A stretch of DNA of 64,000 nucleotides from NCBI RefSeq assembly GCF_029893355.1, contig NZ_JARZAI010000027.1, positions 1 to 64,000 of the forward strand. Direction: 5' to 3'. The translations under genes were made by a program, and so were the position numbers. Origin of the DNA: Kitasatospora sp. MAA4. GTDB taxonomy: Bacteria; Actinomycetota; Actinomycetes; Streptomycetales; Streptomycetaceae. Below the pieces are notes generated by a model. It searched no databases. It saw nothing but the letters and a program-made list of their open reading frames with translations, and had not been told where the DNA came from. This document shows, in pieces, positions 26,243-34,515 of this stretch. Every line of letters begins with the position of its first letter. The first letter of the stretch is position 1.

Positions 26243-27487
26243 CTACCGTGCGGTCCCGGTCGTCGCTCGGGTCGTCGCTCGGGTCCTCGCGCGGGGCCGG
26301 TGCGCCAGCGCGGCCAGTGCCGCCGCGCCCGCGCCCGCCGCGGCGACCGTGGTCAGCGCGATCGGCAGGCTCGCCGCGTCGGCCAGGAAGCCGATCACTG
26401 GCGGTCCGATCAGCATGCCCCCGTACCCGAGCATCGAGGCGGTGGCCACCCCGTGCGGCCCGCCCTCCTGCCCGGCCCGGGCGATCGCCAGTGGAAAGAG
26501 GTTGGCCAGCCCCAGCCCGACCAGCACGAACCCGGCCAGCACCAGCGGCACCGACGGTGCCAGCGCCGCGACCAGCATCCCGGCGCTCGCGGTCAGACCG
26601 CCGGCCGTCATCAGCCGGGCCGGGCCGAACCGCATCGCCAGCCAGGTCCCACCGAGTCGGCCGGCGGTCATCGCGAACGCGTACGCGGCGTAGCCGAAGG
26701 CGGCCAGGCCCGCGCTCGCGTGCACGTCGTCCGTCAGGTGCAGGGTGGCCCAGTCGGCGAGCGCGCCCTCGCCGTACGAGCTGAAGAGCGCAGTCAGGCC
26801 GAGCAGCAGGACCAGGTAGCGGGCGGGCACCAGCGGGCCGGACGCGGTCGCCGCGGGCGCGACGGCCGCCGTTGCTCGGGGTTCGCGCAGCAGCACCGTG
26901 CCGGCCGCCGCCGTGACGGCGAGGCCGAACAGCCCGCTCAGCGCCAGCGCCCACCCGGCCGTCAGCGGGCCGGCCAGCAGCCCGCCGAGCGAGGCGCCGA
27001 GCAGTCCGCCGAGGCTGTAGCCGGCGTGGAAGCTCGGCATCACGGGCCGTCGCAGCTCGGCGACCAGCTCGACGGCGGCGCTGTTCATCGCGACGTTGGC
27101 CGCCCCGTACCCGGCGCCGAACAGCGCCAGCGCCGCGCCGAGCGAGAGCACCGAGTGGGTGTGCGGCGGCAGCGCCACGGCCACGGTGAGCAGGGCCAGC
27201 GCGGCCACGGTGACCCGCCGGCTGCCGAACCGCACACAGAGCCGGCCGATCACCGGCATGACGGCGACCGCCCCGGCCGAGAGGCAGAGCAGCGCGAGGC
27301 CGAGCGCGGAGTGCGAGGCGTGCACCTGGGCCCGCACGTCGGGGATGCGCACCACCCAGGAGGCGAAGAGGAAGCCGTCGACGGCGAAGATCGCGGTCAG
27401 CGAGATCCGGGCGGCGGACCAGGCGCTGGGGGCGGAGGGGTGGGGGAGGGTTGCCGGGTGGGTCGGGGTTTTGTTTAGGAGCGGCAC
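26243..27487 (-). CDS. MFS transporter
   Basis: A 414-residue major facilitator protein with about 12 hydrophobic segments; SASWVVRIPDVRA-like first loop (FLFASWVVRIPDVRAQ) and GRLCVRFGSRRV as the loop 2-3 motif. It resembles the sugar/drug MFS branch often found beside ROK regulators. I place the start at GTG 27487: TTGAAG (27523-27518) and TATTGT (27499-27494) with an 18-base spacer put the transcript start at that codon, so translation would be leaderless. A TTG at 27523 would overlap the divergent gene. The ROK regulator next door probably controls it. Confidence 0.88.
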   Translation of the reverse strand: MPLLNKTPTHPATLPHPSAPSAWSAARISLTAIFAVDGFLFASWVVRIPDVRAQVHASHSALGLALLCLSAGAVAVMPVIGRLCVRFGSRRVTVAALALLTVAVALPPHTHSVLSLGAALALFGAGYGAANVAMNSAAVELVAELRRPVMPSFHAGYSLGGLLGASLGGLLAGPLTAGWALALSGLFGLAVTAAAGTVLLREPRATAAVAPAATASGPLVPARYLVLLLGLTALFSSYGEGALADWATLHLTDDVHASAGLAAFGYAAYAFAMTAGRLGGTWLAMRFGPARLMTAGGLTASAGMLVAALAPSVPLVLAGFVLVGLGLANLFPLAIARAGQEGGPHGVATASMLGYGGMLIGPPVIGFLADAASLPIALTTVAAAGAGAAALAALAHRPRARTRATTRATTGTAR

Positions 27488-27523
27488 AAAGTCACAATAG
27501 AGGAGTGCCGCACACTCCTTCAA
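27471..27523. promoter_or_regulatory. overlapping divergent promoters with a shared -10 region
   Basis: Plus strand: TTGTTT (27471-27476), 16 bases, CACAAT (27493-27498), then the GTG of the ROK gene at 27505. Minus strand: TTGAAG (27523-27518), 18 bases, TATTGT (27499-27494), then the GTG of the MFS gene at 27487. The two -10 boxes are complements of nearly the same six bases. Both genes would then have leaderless transcripts. Prediction by eye. Confidence 0.5.
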
Positions 27524-28821
27524 GCCCCGGCCCCGCGTCCGCCGCTCCCGCTGGCCCTGCCGCGTCCGCCGGCGCCGCCGCTCCTGCTGGCCCTGCCGCG
27601 TCCGCCGGCCCCGCCCGCCGTCCGATGCCGGACCGCGGTCGCACCCTGCTCGGCCCGGCCCTCGCGCTGGTCCACACCGGCCGGGCGCCCACCCGCTCCG
27701 CGCTCACCGCCGCGCTCGACGTCACCCGCGCCACCGCCGGCGCCGTCGCCGCCGAACTGGCGGCCCTCGGCCTGGTCACCGTCGACCCGAACCCCGTCGG
27801 CACCGGTCGCGGCCGCCCCTCGCACCGCCTCGGCATCACCCCCGACGGACCGGTCGTGCTCGCCGCCCAACTGCACGCGGACGGCCTGAGCGTCGCGCTC
27901 GTCGGTCTCGGCGGCGACCTCGGCGAACCCGTCCACCACCCGCTGCCCGCCGACCGTGCGCCCGAACCGATGTTCCGGGCGATCGCCGAGGCCGGCGCCG
28001 CGCTGGTCCGCAGCACCCACCGCCGCTGCCTGGGCGCCGCCCTCGCGCTGCCCAACCCGGTCACCGAACCGGACGGCACCGCGCTCGCCGCCCTGCACTT
28101 CGGCTGGCCCAGCGGCACCCCCGTCGCCGCCCTGTTCGCCGAACACTTGAACGCCGCCGACCTCGGCCCGCGCGTCCGCCACCCGCTGCGCACCGCCGTC
28201 GCCAACGACGCGAACCTCGCCGCGCTCGCCGAACACCGCCACGGCGCCGGCCGCGACGCCCGCCACCTGCTGCTCGTCACCTCGGGACACCGCGGCGTCG
28301 GCGGCGCCCTGGTGGTGGACGGCCGCCTGCACACCGGCAGCACCGGACTCGCCCTGGAGGTCGGCCACCTGACGGTCGACCGCTGCGGCCGCGACTGCCC
28401 CTGCGGCAACCGCGGCTGCCTCAACGTCGAGACCGACCCGCAGGCCCTCCTCGCCGCCGCCGGCCGCACCCCGGCGCCCGACCTCCCCCTCCTCGCCCAG
28501 GCCAGCACCCTGACCCGCGAAGCCGACCACGACCCGCGCGCCCGCAAGGCCGTGGACGAGGTCGCCAAGCTCCTGGCCATCGGCCTGGCCGGCCTGGCGA
28601 ACATCCTCAACCCCGACCGCATCGTCCTCAGCGGCCTCCACCGCGACCTCCTCGCCGCCGCCCCCGACCACCTGCGCTCAGTCGTCGCAGACCGCAGCCT
28701 CTGGGGCCGCATCTGCCAAGTCAGCATCGTCCCCGCCGACTTGGAATACGCCGAACTGGTCGGCGCCGCCGAACTCGCCTGGCAGCCCTACCTGACCGAC
28801 CCCCAACTGGCGGCGCGGTGA
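27505..28821 (+). CDS. ROK family transcriptional regulator
   Basis: A 438-residue ROK repressor. After a low-complexity Ala-Pro leader (about 35 residues) comes a winged helix (RTLLGPALALVHTGRAPTRS, VTRATAGAVAAELAALGLV, GRGRPSHRLGITPDG), then the ROK domain with HRRCLGAALALPNPV, NDANLAALAEHRHGAG and the zinc motif CGRDCPCGNRGCLN. The kinase-type ATP motif DXGXTK is replaced by AAQLHADGLSVALVG, so it senses sugar rather than phosphorylating it. It is divergent from, and likely represses, the MFS transporter. GTG at 27505 fits a leaderless start. Confidence 0.9.
   Translation: MPHTPSSPGPASAAPAGPAASAGAAAPAGPAASAGPARRPMPDRGRTLLGPALALVHTGRAPTRSALTAALDVTRATAGAVAAELAALGLVTVDPNPVGTGRGRPSHRLGITPDGPVVLAAQLHADGLSVALVGLGGDLGEPVHHPLPADRAPEPMFRAIAEAGAALVRSTHRRCLGAALALPNPVTEPDGTALAALHFGWPSGTPVAALFAEHLNAADLGPRVRHPLRTAVANDANLAALAEHRHGAGRDARHLLLVTSGHRGVGGALVVDGRLHTGSTGLALEVGHLTVDRCGRDCPCGNRGCLNVETDPQALLAAAGRTPAPDLPLLAQASTLTREADHDPRARKAVDEVAKLLAIGLAGLANILNPDRIVLSGLHRDLLAAAPDHLRSVVADRSLWGRICQVSIVPADLEYAELVGAAELAWQPYLTDPQLAAR
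27541..27609 (+). repeat. 33-bp imperfect direct repeat, 36-bp period, in coding sequence
   Basis: 27541-27573 and 27577-27609 differ at one base. The unit codes AAPAGPAASAG, so the leader of the ROK regulator carries a 12-codon tandem duplication. Copy number may vary between strains. Confidence 0.8.
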
Positions 28822-29016
28822 GGGAGGGGCCGGAGCTGCCCTACTTGAGCAGCGAGTGAGGCGGGCAGGGCCGTGACCTGCTGCTTTATCGCCAAAGCGC
28901 CGCTGACCTGCGGACTACCTCCAGCAGTTGGCACTGGTCACCGGCGTCTTAGCCCTATGTGCCCCAAGTGCCCCGAGATCAACCCGGATCGCGCCGTCCT
29001 CCATGCGACATCGCGT

Positions 29017-29862
29017 TCAACCTAGCGCGCCAGTGCACACGACGTGGCTGCCCCAGTCCGTGCCAAAGAGTGACAAGCGCAGTTGCGCGCTGGGTACTCG
29101 TTGAACCGCGTGTTCGCCGCACGGCAGGAAGGCCGCCATGCCGTTTTGTTCACCCAGATAGATGATCATTCCCCGGCGGTGCGCATCCCCCAGGTCGGTC
29201 CAGGTGGCGTCGGCGAGTGTCGCTCGGACGCCGATGTTCCAGGCGAGGAACGTGATCCTGCCGTGCTCACGCAGATCGAGCGCGTCCGTGTGGGCCTGGT
29301 CACCGAGGGCTGGTGCCGTAGCCAGGCAGCCCAAAGCCAGACCCGCCAGACACAGGGAGGTCGTGGAGAAACCCTTGAGAACCAGATGATGGGCCATGGG
29401 GCTATAGGCAGCCGCCCCGACAGCCGCGCCGATGACGAGCACCTCGCGTGGGTGATCCATCGGATGCCAGCCCGGTGCGCAGACCAGAACCCCCAGGACA
29501 CTCCCGAAGGCCAGACTCTTGGCTAGTGGGGACTCGTGCAACACCCTGAGCGGGGTGTGAGGGATCAGACGCTTGGCAAGCAATCCGAGCGAGTACACGG
29601 TCGGCAAGCAGATTGCGATGAGGACCGAGGCGATCGCGCCAACCCGGGTGAGCAACGTCTGCTTGTCGATCCCAGCCTGCTCCGGCGTCAGGCCGAGGGC
29701 ATGGAAGTACTCGTTGGCCGCGAAGTAACTCAGAGCGAACATCAACAGACTCAGCAGTGCGAGCAGGCTCGCGCTGAGTTGGAGGACTTCCTTTGTGAGG
29801 ACTCGGGTGCGTTGATCAGCGGCTGAATTTGTGGCGGAAGGGGCTAAGGACGGTGTCGACAT
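29017..29862 (-). CDS. membrane protein of unknown function
   Basis: A 281-residue protein I do not recognise. Residues about 28-50 (LSASLLALLSLLMFALSYF), 75-98, 115-130, 140-155 and 168-185 are hydrophobic and probably span the membrane; the C-terminal 90 residues are soluble and include ITFLAWNIGVRATL and MIIYLGEQNGMAAFLPCGEH. I chose the ATG at 29862 because GAGG lies six bases upstream; ATG 29868 is too close to it. Codon choice is less GC-biased than in flanking genes, suggesting this is the left edge of an acquired segment. It is convergent with the ROK regulator across about 195 bp in which I see nothing. Confidence 0.72.
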   Translation of the reverse strand: MSTPSLAPSATNSAADQRTRVLTKEVLQLSASLLALLSLLMFALSYFAANEYFHALGLTPEQAGIDKQTLLTRVGAIASVLIAICLPTVYSLGLLAKRLIPHTPLRVLHESPLAKSLAFGSVLGVLVCAPGWHPMDHPREVLVIGAAVGAAAYSPMAHHLVLKGFSTTSLCLAGLALGCLATAPALGDQAHTDALDLREHGRITFLAWNIGVRATLADATWTDLGDAHRRGMIIYLGEQNGMAAFLPCGEHAVQRVPSAQLRLSLFGTDWGSHVVCTGALG

Positions 29863-30058
29863 GCGCATCCTCGGATTGGGTGTGGTGGACAGGGGAGCGC
29901 GGGCCCGTCGAGCACCGGAAAGGGAGATCCCGGGCGGCTGCCGAGCGGTCCTGCTGAGGAACCAACGAACAGACCTGGGCCTGGAAGTGCTGCTCTCACG
30001 GGTCGCCTCTCAGCGCCAGTGCGGCTGGGTCGGCCGAGGTCGGCTTCCGTCGACCGCC

Positions 30059-31018
30059 TTACCCACCTATCGCGGCCAGCCGCCCGCGTCCCACGGCCGA
30101 CTTCGCGGCGCGCAAGGCTGCCCGGGCACGGCCAGCACCGTCACGGGTCGCTTCAGCGCCGCCGCCTCCGACCTTGATCTGCCGGGTATCGAGGCCGGCA
30201 CACGCCCGGCAGATGCCCGGCTGGGGCACCGGGTCGTGGCACCTGGTGCACTCGGCGTACCGGGCTGCTGAGGGCTGTTCGGGAGCGTGGGCTGGGGGCA
30301 TCTTTCGCTCCAGGCGGCTGCGGAGCAGTCCGACCGGGGAGTGCAGGGGCCAGGGCAGGCCTGGCAGCAGGGCATGGGCCAGGTCGCCTGTGGTGCTGCC
30401 GCGCTCCAGCCACTGGGCGACCAGGGGTGCCAGCTCCGCCGCCTCGGCTTCGCCGATCCGTAGGCGCGGCTCGGCGCGGATCACCCGGAACAGGGCCGCT
30501 ACCGCCTCGCGGATCTGCTTGTCCGGCATCGCTGAAGGCTGATGGACGAGATCATGGCCCCCCTCCCGCCTTACGGGCGCCTCGGTGGCAGGTTCGCTGG
30601 TCGGTGGCTGGTCGGCCAGGTCGGCGGGGAGGGAGGGTTCTTGGTGCCGGTTCTTTACAAGAGGGGCGCCAGCGGTGCCGGGCGTCGCCTGACCGGAGAC
30701 CGGACGGGGGACACTCGGTATCGCCAGCTGCGGGGTGTCGTAGACGCGGGCCTCGGAGCGGACGGTGCCGTCGGGCATCCGGATGATCTCGACCCGGTAG
30801 TACCCGGCTTCGGTCAGCTCCTTGAGGGCCTTGCGGATCGCCCCGCGCCCCTGCGGGCTGGAGTCGGCCATGTGCCGGCCGTCCTCGCGCCAGCCGTCCG
30901 GGCGGGAGAGGAGGTCGGCCAGCAGGCCACGGGCGGTGTAGCTCAGCTGCCGGGCCTGAAGCAGGCCATTGGGCAGCACCGTGAAGTTACGCACGTGGGC
31001 GTTACGATGTACGCGCAT
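30059..31018 (-). CDS. winged-helix protein with C-terminal zinc ribbon
   Basis: A 319-residue DNA-binding-type protein of the kind common in Streptomyces accessory regions. The N-terminus reads HVRNFTVLPNGLLQARQLSYTARGLLADLLSRPDGW, then GRGAIRKALKELTEAGYYRV and MPDGTVRSEARVYD, the pattern of helix-turn-helix proteins related to plasmid replication or transfer functions. The middle is disordered, and the end holds a CTRCHDPVPQPGICRAC zinc ribbon. No integrase or transfer gene is next to it. The ATG at 31018 has AGGAG twelve bases upstream, rather far. About 185 bp without a gene separate it from the serine hydrolase. Confidence 0.8.
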   Translation of the reverse strand: MRVHRNAHVRNFTVLPNGLLQARQLSYTARGLLADLLSRPDGWREDGRHMADSSPQGRGAIRKALKELTEAGYYRVEIIRMPDGTVRSEARVYDTPQLAIPSVPRPVSGQATPGTAGAPLVKNRHQEPSLPADLADQPPTSEPATEAPVRREGGHDLVHQPSAMPDKQIREAVAALFRVIRAEPRLRIGEAEAAELAPLVAQWLERGSTTGDLAHALLPGLPWPLHSPVGLLRSRLERKMPPAHAPEQPSAARYAECTRCHDPVPQPGICRACAGLDTRQIKVGGGGAEATRDGAGRARAALRAAKSAVGRGRLAAIGG

Positions 31019-31203
31019 CGGGAGTTCGCGCTCCTGTTGCCGGACCCCGGGGTGTTACCAGCACCGCCGGGGTCGCCTATGTTCGGTTGGGATCACGGGA
31101 CCTACCACGCGATCTTGTGTAAGACCGACGACTTGTGTCAGCGACCTCGATCACAGTCTATGTGAGGCGTGCTGTGCTTCAACTTCGTTGGAGCGGAAGG
31201 AAG

Positions 31204-32247
31204 TCAGTCGAACACGAGTCCGCGGTACGCGTCGCGGACGTCTGTTAGCGGCTGACGGTCACGGGTGTAGTAGAGCTTGTTGGTCAGCAGGATCGCCCAG
31301 CGGTCCTGCTTGGGTGAGATCCACATGCCGGTGCCGGTGAAGCCGTAGTGCACCCAGACATGGTCGGCGGGGTCGGTGCCGGGGGCGGGGTGCCAGAAGA
31401 GGCCGCGGACGGGCTCCATGCCGCCGGTGTGGACGGTCAGCGACTCCTCGCTCCAGCCGGGGCCGAAGCCGGGCTGTGCGGGGGCAGTTGCGGGGTCAAG
31501 CATGTATCGCAGGAAGCGGGCCAGGTCGTCGGCGGTCGAGAAGGCGCCGGCGATTCCGCACACGCCGCCGAGGAGTCGGGCGGAGAAGTCGTGGGCGGTG
31601 CCTCGGAGGTGGGTGGCGGTGTCCTGGTCGAGTTCGGTGGGTGCGCTTCGGGCGGCCTGGTCTGCGGGCAGCGGGCCGAAGCGGGTGGAGTCCATGCCCA
31701 GCTGGTTCCAGACCTTGTTGGTGGCGAGCTGGTTGAGCGGTTGGCCGGAGAGGTATTCGGCGAGGTAGCCGAGGATGAGGGCGGCTCGGTCGGTGTACTC
31801 GACGGCCTCGCCCGGCGGGCGGTGCAGAGCCTCGTGCAGGACGCCCTCGCGGATGGCGGTCGGGTCGGTGCCATAGAGGTTCTTGAGCTGGGCCCGCAGC
31901 GGGACCCCGGCCGTATGTGTCAGCAGGTTCCGTGCGGTGGCCCGGCCGAGCGGGTGTCCGGATACTTCGGGCCAGTAGTCGCTGAGCGGCTTGTCGAGCG
32001 GGAGTTGGCCGGCCTCCCAGAGGGAGCCGATGGTGGACCAGACGGCGAGGATCTTGGTAAGGCTGGCGACGTCGAAGATGGTGTCCGGCAGCATGGGCTT
32101 GCCCGGCTCCGTGGGGTCGAGGACGCCGACGGCGCCGCTGGCCCGGGTTCCGGCCGCGTCGCCGATGGCCCACACAGCCCCGGGATATGTCAGGTCGCGC
32201 ACGCCGTCGGCCAGGAGCTGGTGGATGCGGTCGGTGCTGGGTGTCAT
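31204..32247 (-). CDS. serine hydrolase, beta-lactamase/PBP4* fold
   Basis: A 347-residue class C beta-lactamase-fold hydrolase. The catalytic S-X-X-K is ASLTKI (Ser62, Lys65); the second motif is Y-T-D (EYTDRAALILGYLAEY) instead of the usual Y-X-N; WVHYGFTGTGMW supplies the HXG-like third motif. No signal peptide is seen, so it is probably cytoplasmic and acts as an esterase, amidase or transpeptidase on a small molecule rather than on peptidoglycan. GGGGAG lies before the ATG at 32247. It follows the glycosyltransferase gene in the same direction but a strong hairpin (32273-32309) lies between them, so it may be a separate or read-through unit of the same cluster. Confidence 0.85.
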   Translation of the reverse strand: MTPSTDRIHQLLADGVRDLTYPGAVWAIGDAAGTRASGAVGVLDPTEPGKPMLPDTIFDVASLTKILAVWSTIGSLWEAGQLPLDKPLSDYWPEVSGHPLGRATARNLLTHTAGVPLRAQLKNLYGTDPTAIREGVLHEALHRPPGEAVEYTDRAALILGYLAEYLSGQPLNQLATNKVWNQLGMDSTRFGPLPADQAARSAPTELDQDTATHLRGTAHDFSARLLGGVCGIAGAFSTADDLARFLRYMLDPATAPAQPGFGPGWSEESLTVHTGGMEPVRGLFWHPAPGTDPADHVWVHYGFTGTGMWISPKQDRWAILLTNKLYYTRDRQPLTDVRDAYRGLVFD

Positions 32248-32272
32248 CGTCTCCCCGATTCGCTGTGGACGT

Positions 32273-32309
32273 CCCGCCCCGGCCAGCGTAGTGAGCTGGC
32301 CGGGGCGGG
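32273..32309 (-). terminator. terminator between glycosyltransferase and serine hydrolase
   Basis: Perfect 15-bp GC stem (32273-32287 with 32295-32309) and 7-base loop, 25 bp after the glycosyltransferase stop and 26 bp before the serine hydrolase start. It should end most transcripts of the operon upstream. Confidence 0.85.
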
Positions 32310-32333
32310 GTGGGTTTCGGCGCGAAGCCTCGC

Positions 32334-33446
32334 TCAGGTGAGCTGCTTGCTGAGGTCGGTCAGGGCGGCTGCGGTGGTGCTGAGTGGGTAACGGGCCGCG
32401 TTGGCGCGGCCGGCGTTTCGCAGCGCGGTCAGGAGACTGGGTGAGGTCCGCAGTCGGTCGAGGTCGCGGGTGATGGTGGTGGGGTTGGTGAAGTCGGTTG
32501 CCAGGGCGGAGCTGCCGAGGGCTTCGCGCAGGCCGGGGACGGGCTGGTAGAGGACGGGGAGGCCGCAGGCTTGGGCTTCGAGGGCGACCAGGCCCATGGC
32601 CTCCAGGGTGGTGGAGGGCATGACGAGCGCGTCGTGCTCGGTGAATGCCTTCCACAGCTGGGGGCGGCGGAGCCAGCCGAGGTAGCGGGTGTGGATGCCG
32701 GCCCGGCGCATCAGTGGGGTCAGCCCGTGGAACTCGGCGCTCGGGGCGGCGATGCTCAGCTCGATCCCCTTGGCGGCGGCCAGGGCCTTGATGAGGACGT
32801 CGCCGCCCTTCTCGGCGGTGAGCCGCCCGGCGTACAGCAGTCGCAGGTGGCTGGTCGTGGTGCGCTTGGGCGGCGTGGGCGGGCGGGTGAGGAGGTGGTC
32901 GGGGATGCCCCACGGGATGTGGTGGATCTTGCGTTGGTCGGTCTGAGGTGCGAGGCGGGTCAGGTGGTCGGCCATGGCGGTGGTGGGTGCCACGATCGCG
33001 TCGGCCAGGCGGGCGGTCTTGCGCAGGACCTGCAACTGGTCGTGGTGCATCTCGGCGAAGAGCAGGTCGGTGCCGTGGACCAGCGCGATTCGCGGGTGCT
33101 GGGGCAGGGGTCGCATCAGGGCCGGGGTGGCGCCGAAGGCCAGGTGCTGAAGGTGCAGCACCCCGATCCGTTCCGGGGCCAGGGAGTGAGTGAGGGCTTG
33201 GCCCAGCGCGGCGACGTACCGTCGGAAGGCGGGCCCTTGGAGGGTTTTGCCGGTGACGGCCAGCAGTTCGAGTCCGGCGGGGAGGGTGGGTCGGCCCCCG
33301 GGAGGCAGGAGCATAAAGGCCCGCGCGGGGATCAGCGGGTGTTCGCCGGTGTAGAGGTCGCGGAATAGTTCGACGCTGCCGCCGGGGCTGCCGGCGGGCA
33401 GGTCGAGGCAGGTGGCGACCAGCGGCCGACTTTCGGGCGTGGTCAC
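32334..33446 (-). CDS. GT4-type glycosyltransferase
   Basis: A 370-residue glycosyltransferase of the GT-B, family 4 kind. The C-terminal domain is clear: LLYAGRLTAEKGGDVLIKAL, then YLGWLRRPQLWKAF, and the donor-binding ALVMPSTTLEAMGLVALEAQACGLPVL with its E-X7-E pair. The N-terminus lacks a signal peptide. It would transfer a sugar from a nucleotide donor to a small acceptor. GTG at 33446 overlaps the stop of the preceding deaminase-fold gene (GTGA), so it is translationally coupled in the MurA-like operon. As last tightly coupled gene it may glycosylate the product made by the earlier enzymes; that is inference. Confidence 0.85.
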   Translation of the reverse strand: MTTPESRPLVATCLDLPAGSPGGSVELFRDLYTGEHPLIPARAFMLLPPGGRPTLPAGLELLAVTGKTLQGPAFRRYVAALGQALTHSLAPERIGVLHLQHLAFGATPALMRPLPQHPRIALVHGTDLLFAEMHHDQLQVLRKTARLADAIVAPTTAMADHLTRLAPQTDQRKIHHIPWGIPDHLLTRPPTPPKRTTTSHLRLLYAGRLTAEKGGDVLIKALAAAKGIELSIAAPSAEFHGLTPLMRRAGIHTRYLGWLRRPQLWKAFTEHDALVMPSTTLEAMGLVALEAQACGLPVLYQPVPGLREALGSSALATDFTNPTTITRDLDRLRTSPSLLTALRNAGRANAARYPLSTTAAALTDLSKQLT

Positions 33447-33979
33447 CGGGCGCCTCCGGGGATCTCCTCGTAGAGGCGGGAGATGTCGATGCCGTCGGTG
33501 TTCGCGTACTTGAGACCGAGCTGCTGGTAGCTGGCCGGGGCACCGAAGGTCTGAAGGAAGATCAGCTTGCCGAAGGTCATGCCGGGGCAGACCCGCACGG
33601 GCTTGGCGGCGCGGATCTCCAGTGTCCAGCGGATCGCGTGACCGGCGTGGCCCAGTGGCGCGGAGACGTGGACCCAAATACCGAGCGAGCCGGTGGTGCG
33701 GTCGCCATTGAGCATCTGCGCGTACCGCTCGGACCCTGTCCGCTCCAGCGTCACCCCGAGGTACAGCACGCCCGGCTCCAGGACCAGGCCGTGGGCGGGG
33801 ATGGTGGTTTCGGCGAAGGCGGTGGGTACGGCGGCGTCCAGGTCGCCGTCGCACATCCGTAACGTCTCGCCCAGGCGCCAGTCGTAGGCGTTCGGGGACA
33901 GCCGGACCGGGTCGAAGGGGTCGATTTCGATCTCGCCAGCGGTGACGGCGGCGGCGATGGCGGGGCCGGTGAGGATCAT
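33443..33979 (-). CDS. dCTP deaminase/dUTPase-fold protein, copy 2 (retains catalytic Glu)
   Basis: A 178-residue protein homologous along its full length to the gene before it (shared start MILTGPxIAAAV, LYLGxT, RWTL, PGM). Aligned with bacterial dCTP deaminases, the catalytic glutamate of the LEFYN/LELSN segment is present (WTLEIRA, Glu121), but the GRSS substrate loop reads GDRTTGS (94-96 RTT) and the C-terminal KYQ triphosphate motif reads KYANTDG. So copy 2 keeps the base but has lost substrate-loop residues. It starts inside the stop of copy 1 (TGATG). Together they could form a mixed trimer acting on a cytosine nucleotide. Confidence 0.85.
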   Translation of the reverse strand: MILTGPAIAAAVTAGEIEIDPFDPVRLSPNAYDWRLGETLRMCDGDLDAAVPTAFAETTIPAHGLVLEPGVLYLGVTLERTGSERYAQMLNGDRTTGSLGIWVHVSAPLGHAGHAIRWTLEIRAAKPVRVCPGMTFGKLIFLQTFGAPASYQQLGLKYANTDGIDISRLYEEIPGGAR

Positions 33980-34515
33980 CAGGCCACCGCCTCCGTGCCA
34001 GTCTGGTCACGCCAGTAACTGGAGGGTTGCGGGCCGAGCGCGGCCTGGTACTTGCCGGAGTACAGGTCGACCGAGCCGACGGAGACGAAGAACATGATCT
34101 GACCGATCTTCATGCCCGGGTAGACCCGCAGGGGGCGGGTCGGGGAGAGCATGAGGGTCCACTGGCCGTGGAAGCCGATGTCGCCGATCGGGGCGGTGAT
34201 CTCGACGAACAGGCCGAGTCGGCCGACGGAGGAGCGGCCGAACAGCAGCGGTACGAAGGTGTCGGAGCCGACCTCCTCCACGGTGTGGCCGAGGTAGAGC
34301 TCGCCGGGCTGGAGTACGAACCCGCCTGGTCCGATCTCGATCTCCTGGGTCGGGTTGGGGTGGTGGGCGTCGATGACGTCGCCCGTGTAGGTCAGCAGAA
34401 TGCGGCCCAGGCGGACGTTGTAACTGTTGGGGTTGACCTGGTCGGGCGCAAACGGGGCGATGCGCACCCGGCCGTCGCGGACGGCGGCGGCGATCTCAGG
34501 TCCGGTGAGGATCAT
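33979..34515 (-). CDS. dCTP deaminase/dUTPase-fold protein, copy 1 (lacks catalytic Glu)
   Basis: A 178-residue dCTP-deaminase-fold protein. It keeps the conserved loop GRSSVGRLGLF (Arg94, Ser95, Ser96), the PGMKIGQ strand and the C-terminal GKYQAALGPQPSS that binds triphosphate. At the position of the catalytic glutamate, however, it reads WTLMLSP, with Met122. By itself it should bind but not deaminate dCTP. The following gene has the opposite pattern. Its ATG overlaps the phosphoesterase stop by 4 bp (ATGA). Role in the cluster: probably processing of a cytidine or deoxycytidine nucleotide, as half of a heteromer, or as a nucleotide-binding subunit. Confidence 0.87.
   Translation of the reverse strand: MILTGPEIAAAVRDGRVRIAPFAPDQVNPNSYNVRLGRILLTYTGDVIDAHHPNPTQEIEIGPGGFVLQPGELYLGHTVEEVGSDTFVPLLFGRSSVGRLGLFVEITAPIGDIGFHGQWTLMLSPTRPLRVYPGMKIGQIMFFVSVGSVDLYSGKYQAALGPQPSSYWRDQTGTEAVA

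Noticed and set aside
33443-34515. Antiphage dCTP deaminase defence gene
   Set aside because: Both copies lack part of the active site, they are embedded in a biosynthesis-like operon, and no other defence gene is near. A defence role is not excluded but is not supported.
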